A DNA stretch of 20,952 nucleotides from Bondarzewia mesenterica (lineage: Eukaryota > Basidiomycota > Agaricomycetes > Russulales > Bondarzewiaceae), in the NCBI GenBank assembly GCA_004802705.1, contig SGPL01000296.1:20551-41502 (forward strand), given 5' to 3'. Each line of letters begins with the position of its first letter. Positions within the stretch are counted from its first letter, which is position 1. Positions 17,801 through 20,952 of the stretch are shown in pieces. The notes below the pieces were generated by a model, which was given only the letters and a program-made list of their open reading frames with translations, was not told the origin of the DNA and made no database searches. The position numbers were made by a program, and so were the translations under genes.

Positions 17801-20800
17801 TTGGGCGAGATGACCATGTTGCCCGGTGGTCGCATCATCATGTCCAAGGACTCTTCCATAGTAGATGAGAACGGTCTCACGCATACGATCTCCTACGCGG
17901 CGCAGTCTCCGTGGTTAAGACATCAATCTATCAAGGAAAACATTCTGTTTGGATACCCATTCGATCAGGAAAGGTATAATGCTGTTGTTGAATGCTGTGC
18001 ATTGAATCCCGATCTAGAGATATTAGAGGATGGGGACGAGACTGAGATTGGTGCTAGGTACGGTTCATCACTCGTTTCATTGGGGACTAGTGGCTGATAT
18101 TGCTGGCTAAACAGAGGCGTGAGTTTGTCGGGCGGACAGAAGGCCAGGTCAGCGATCGTTGCGCCTTACTATGATCTGGCATTTCTCATAATTCTGTAGA
18201 GTGGCGCTTGCCCGCGCGGTGTATGCCCCTGCGAAATACGTGCTTCTGGATGATCCTTTGAGCGCAGTGGTATGTGCCATTCTTAGTCGAACGCTCTTGG
18301 AAAGACTCACCTGTCGACTATAGGATAGTCACACGGCTAGATTCCTATTCGACAAATTGTTCAAGGGTCCACTTTTGGCAAATCGCACAGTGGTATGTCT
18401 CCCACGTTTCAGGACCATGGCAGCGCACAAACAAATCCCTTCAGATCCTTGTCACTCACCATGTTGAACTGGTTCTTCCTGGCACACACTATCTCGTCCG
18501 GATGCTTGATGGACGCATCGATACCCAAGGAACGGTTTCCGACCTGCGTGCGCAGGGTGTTCTCGATGACATTGCTCAAGAGTCGGAGGTGCAGGCACAC
18601 GAAGAGGAACAAGTGCTCTTTAAAAGTGAGCCGACGCCGGAAGAGGAAGCTGTCGAAGCTGCAGGCGAGGAAGAGGAAGCCAAACCTGCTACTGAGACGA
18701 AGAAGCCTCGACGGTTGGTCAAGGACGAGCAAAGGCAGTCGGGAGGTGTCAAATGGTCGATCTATAAGACTTATCTGAAGGCCTCGTGAGTGACAGTCTT
18801 TGACGTTTGGACGGGAGGGGAATTGATTTGGTGAATAGGTCGTACTGGACTTGGTTCATTCTCACTGTTTTGATTTTCGCGACGCAGGTAATTTTTTTTT
18901 TTTTTTATCTCTGATGTTGACTTGGATTCATTTTTCTCATTGTGCTCTGACTTAGTTTCTTGGAGTGACGGAAAAGGTTTGGATAAAGGTAATACTCCAA
19001 GTTCCCGTTTTCTCGGGCAGCACTGATAATTTGTCAACAGATCTGGGGTGAAGCTTACGGCGATGCATCTGCTCCCTCTTCACCGGCCTCCTTCATGTCT
19101 TTCTCCGCCATTGAGCACGAGACGATGATGGATGGTCCTCTGGGGCCACATCACCTGTCGCATGCCGTGCACAGCATGCATGCGGGTGCTCTTCCTCACA
19201 CGCTGCTCACACTGCCTAGCGCAAACGATGATCCTCTCTTTTATATTAGCATCTATGCTGCGATAGGGCTTGGTACGGCATTGGTATATGTCATGGCTGT
19301 GGTGACACAGTATACGGGTGCGTTGAGGGCGTCGAGGGTCTTGTTCAAGAGGCTTTTGGAGACGGTTGTGAGGGCTACGATGCGGTGGCACGATACGACT
19401 CCACAAGGAAGGATGCTCAATAGGTTCAGCAAAGTGTGTCTCCTCATATACATTCATCATATTTCGTAGATACTGAATCGCCATATCCGTTCAGGATGTT
19501 GAAACCGTCGATTCATCTTTAGCAAGCTCCCTTCAAGCTGTCAACTCCTCCCTTGCAACATTCGCTGCATCGGCCATTACAGTAGCGTAAGCATTTGTTT
19601 TCCTTTCCTTTACATTTCTCGGCCAACATTCTTGCCCTTCCCAGTGTCGTTTTCCCCGGCTTCCTTATTCCTGCATTCTTTATCGGCCTCGCATACCGTC
19701 AGCTCGCCATCGGATACCTGAATACTGGGCGCGACCTGCGTCGCATGGAATCCAACACACGTTCACCTATTTTCTCTGGGTTTGGCGAGTTGTTAGAGGG
19801 GATCGTCACCGTGCGCGCTTTTTCAGCAGAGCAAAGTTTCTTGGACGGGTTGCATGCCAAGATCGATCTGACGACGCAGGTGCGTACCTCCCTCAGAGGC
19901 ATACCGACCGAGATCACGTATTTATCTCGACTGCGTAGATGTGGTACGGCTTTTGGATGATGAATCGCTGGCTACTTCTCAATTTCGACACCCTCGGCGC
20001 TTTCGCGGTGTTTGTCACGACGCTCTTCTCGCTGTCTGGCTACGTCAAAGCGGGCACTGCGGGTTTGTGTATCACCTCCGCGATGGCGTTTACGACCAGT
20101 GTGTACTGGGCTTGCAGATTCTGGACTGCGCTGGAACTGGATCTCAAGTGAGTCTTTCTCTTCCTCGCTACCATATCTGATCTCTGATGATCGCGTAGCT
20201 CGGTCGAGCGTGTCGTGGAATACTTGGATCTCCCACAGGAGCCGCCAGCAATCATCGAGTCCTCTCGCCCACCGGCGTATTGGCCTTCGAGCGAAGGCAA
20301 TGATTTGATAGTTGTGGAAGATCTGGTGATCAAATATGCGCCGGAGCTCCCGCCTGTGTTGCACAATGTGTCATTTTCGTTGAAGGCCAGGGAGAGAATT
20401 GGATTGTTGGGAAGAACAGGCAAGTGTTGTCTTTTCCCTGAGGGAATAGCGGCTTATTGTGTTGTACTACAGGGAGTGGCAAATCAACTTTGGCAATGAG
20501 TATTCTGCGGTTTGTAAGTGGATCGTTTCCGGTTTGAGACTTTGCTTCTGATGCTAATCTTGTTGATAGGTCGATCCTGCTAGTGGTAGAATCCTCGTAG
20601 ACGGAATAGACATTTCGAAAATCGGGCTTCATGACTTGCGCTCTCGAGTTGTGAGTATCTGCGCATCTAACTGTATCTGATCATTCTCATTGAGCACTCG
20701 CACAGACATTCATTCCCCAAGTAAGTCTTCACCACCTTTATAGGAACTACTTGTTGATCGTGTTTGCAGGACGCGACACTCTTCTCCGGCACGCTCAGGG

Positions 20801-20952
20801 AAAATTTAGATCCTTTCAGTAAGCGTCCTACATCTTCGTTTCCGCGAGCAAGTGCTCACGAAAGTCACAGATGAGCACGAAGATGTCGAATGCCTCGACG
20901 CGCTGCACCGCGTGCAAATGCTCTCCGAAAGCGCGTACGAGTCCCAGCGGAC
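14900..20952 (+). CDS. ABCC (MRP-type) full ABC transporter, 29 exons in window, 3' end missing
   Basis: Exons: 14900-15580, 15633-15713, 15769-15911, 15974-16036, 16095-16188, 16243-16494, 16550-16589, 16639-16678, 16733-16977, 17037-17158, 17217-17288, 17353-17727, 17792-18057, 18115-18147, 18200-18269, 18324-18392, 18445-18785, 18839-18887, 18956-18988, 19041-19433, 19495-19586, 19645-19879, 19939-20147, 20199-20419, 20473-20513, 20570-20650, 20706-20720, 20770-20818, 20871 to the edge. All phases agree over 1,495 codons. Order: about five N-terminal membrane segments (TMD0, to residue 215), first membrane domain with a Lys/Glu-rich insertion (about 380-420), NBD1 (Walker A GPTASGKT, signature LSGGQKAR, Walker [14 protein letters not shown]-loop THH), acidic linker, second membrane domain, NBD2 (GRTGSGKST, Q-loop FIPQD); the NBD2 signature and Walker B lie beyond the edge. 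By family knowledge it should export organic anions or conjugates across the vacuolar or plasma membrane; NBD1 resembles yeast Ybt1/Vmr1-type proteins. Substrate unknown. Confidence 0.93.

Noticed and set aside
18892..18906. Run of 15 T just inside a transporter intron
   Set aside because: Homopolymer runs are common in fungal introns; the gtaatt donor and cttag acceptor around it still give a phase-consistent junction, so it does not suggest a broken gene.
14760..20952. Possibility that the transporter belongs to a secondary-metabolite or resistance cluster
   Set aside because: No synthase, oxidoreductase or other biosynthetic gene is visible in the window; the neighbours are hypothetical proteins and zinc-finger genes that are not adjacent to it.
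1..20952. Transposable elements, CRISPR arrays, tRNA or rRNA genes
   Set aside because: No transposase, integrase or reverse-transcriptase motifs, no long terminal repeats, no regularly spaced repeats and no cloverleaf-like tRNA sequence were recognised on either strand by eye.

Overview
The window reads as nuclear DNA of a filamentous fungus, most likely a mushroom-forming basidiomycete (Agaricomycetes). That is inferred from very dense short introns (about 40-90 nt, GT-AG, one probable GC-AG), GC close to 50 percent, loosely spaced genes on both strands, and no bacterial operon, Shine-Dalgarno or tRNA signals. Single scattered N bases are concentrated in the first 3 kb, with two more near 10.84-10.88 kb.

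Layout. 1-507 (+): 3' end of a gene for a paired, atypical C2H2 zinc-finger protein. 1655-2764 (+): a two-exon, 348-residue protein whose N-terminal block resembles the HAPSTR1/C16orf72 (DUF4588) family. 3385 to about 5179 (-): an intron-rich multi-pass membrane protein of unknown function. 5781-6935 (-): a complete two-exon, 356-residue protein with two atypical zinc fingers. 8446-8975 (-): an eroded, frameshifted copy of the next gene. 9966-11226 (-): another paired C2H2 protein in at least four coding blocks. 11.2-14.7 kb: a difficult region with candidate multi-exon hypothetical genes on both strands and a perfect 21-bp tandem duplication. 14747 to the end (+): TATA box and most of a large ABCC (MRP-type) full transporter, reconstructed as 29 phase-consistent exons (1,495 codons) and cut by the window edge inside the second nucleotide-binding domain.

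Functional picture. The firm calls are the ABC transporter and the complete zinc-finger gene. The most unusual local pattern is that three intact loci and one decayed locus within 11 kb carry related pairs of fingers, the intact ones sharing an H-x6-H spacing in the first finger. This looks like a small lineage-specific zinc-finger family that expanded and is partly decaying here. I saw no secondary-metabolite cluster, transposase, reverse transcriptase, CRISPR array or RNA gene.

All exon models come from reading splice sites and frames by eye. Exon phases were checked for the ABC gene, the 5781-6935 gene, the 1655-2764 gene and the 3' exons of the membrane gene. Models marked as candidates are alternatives, not settled annotation.
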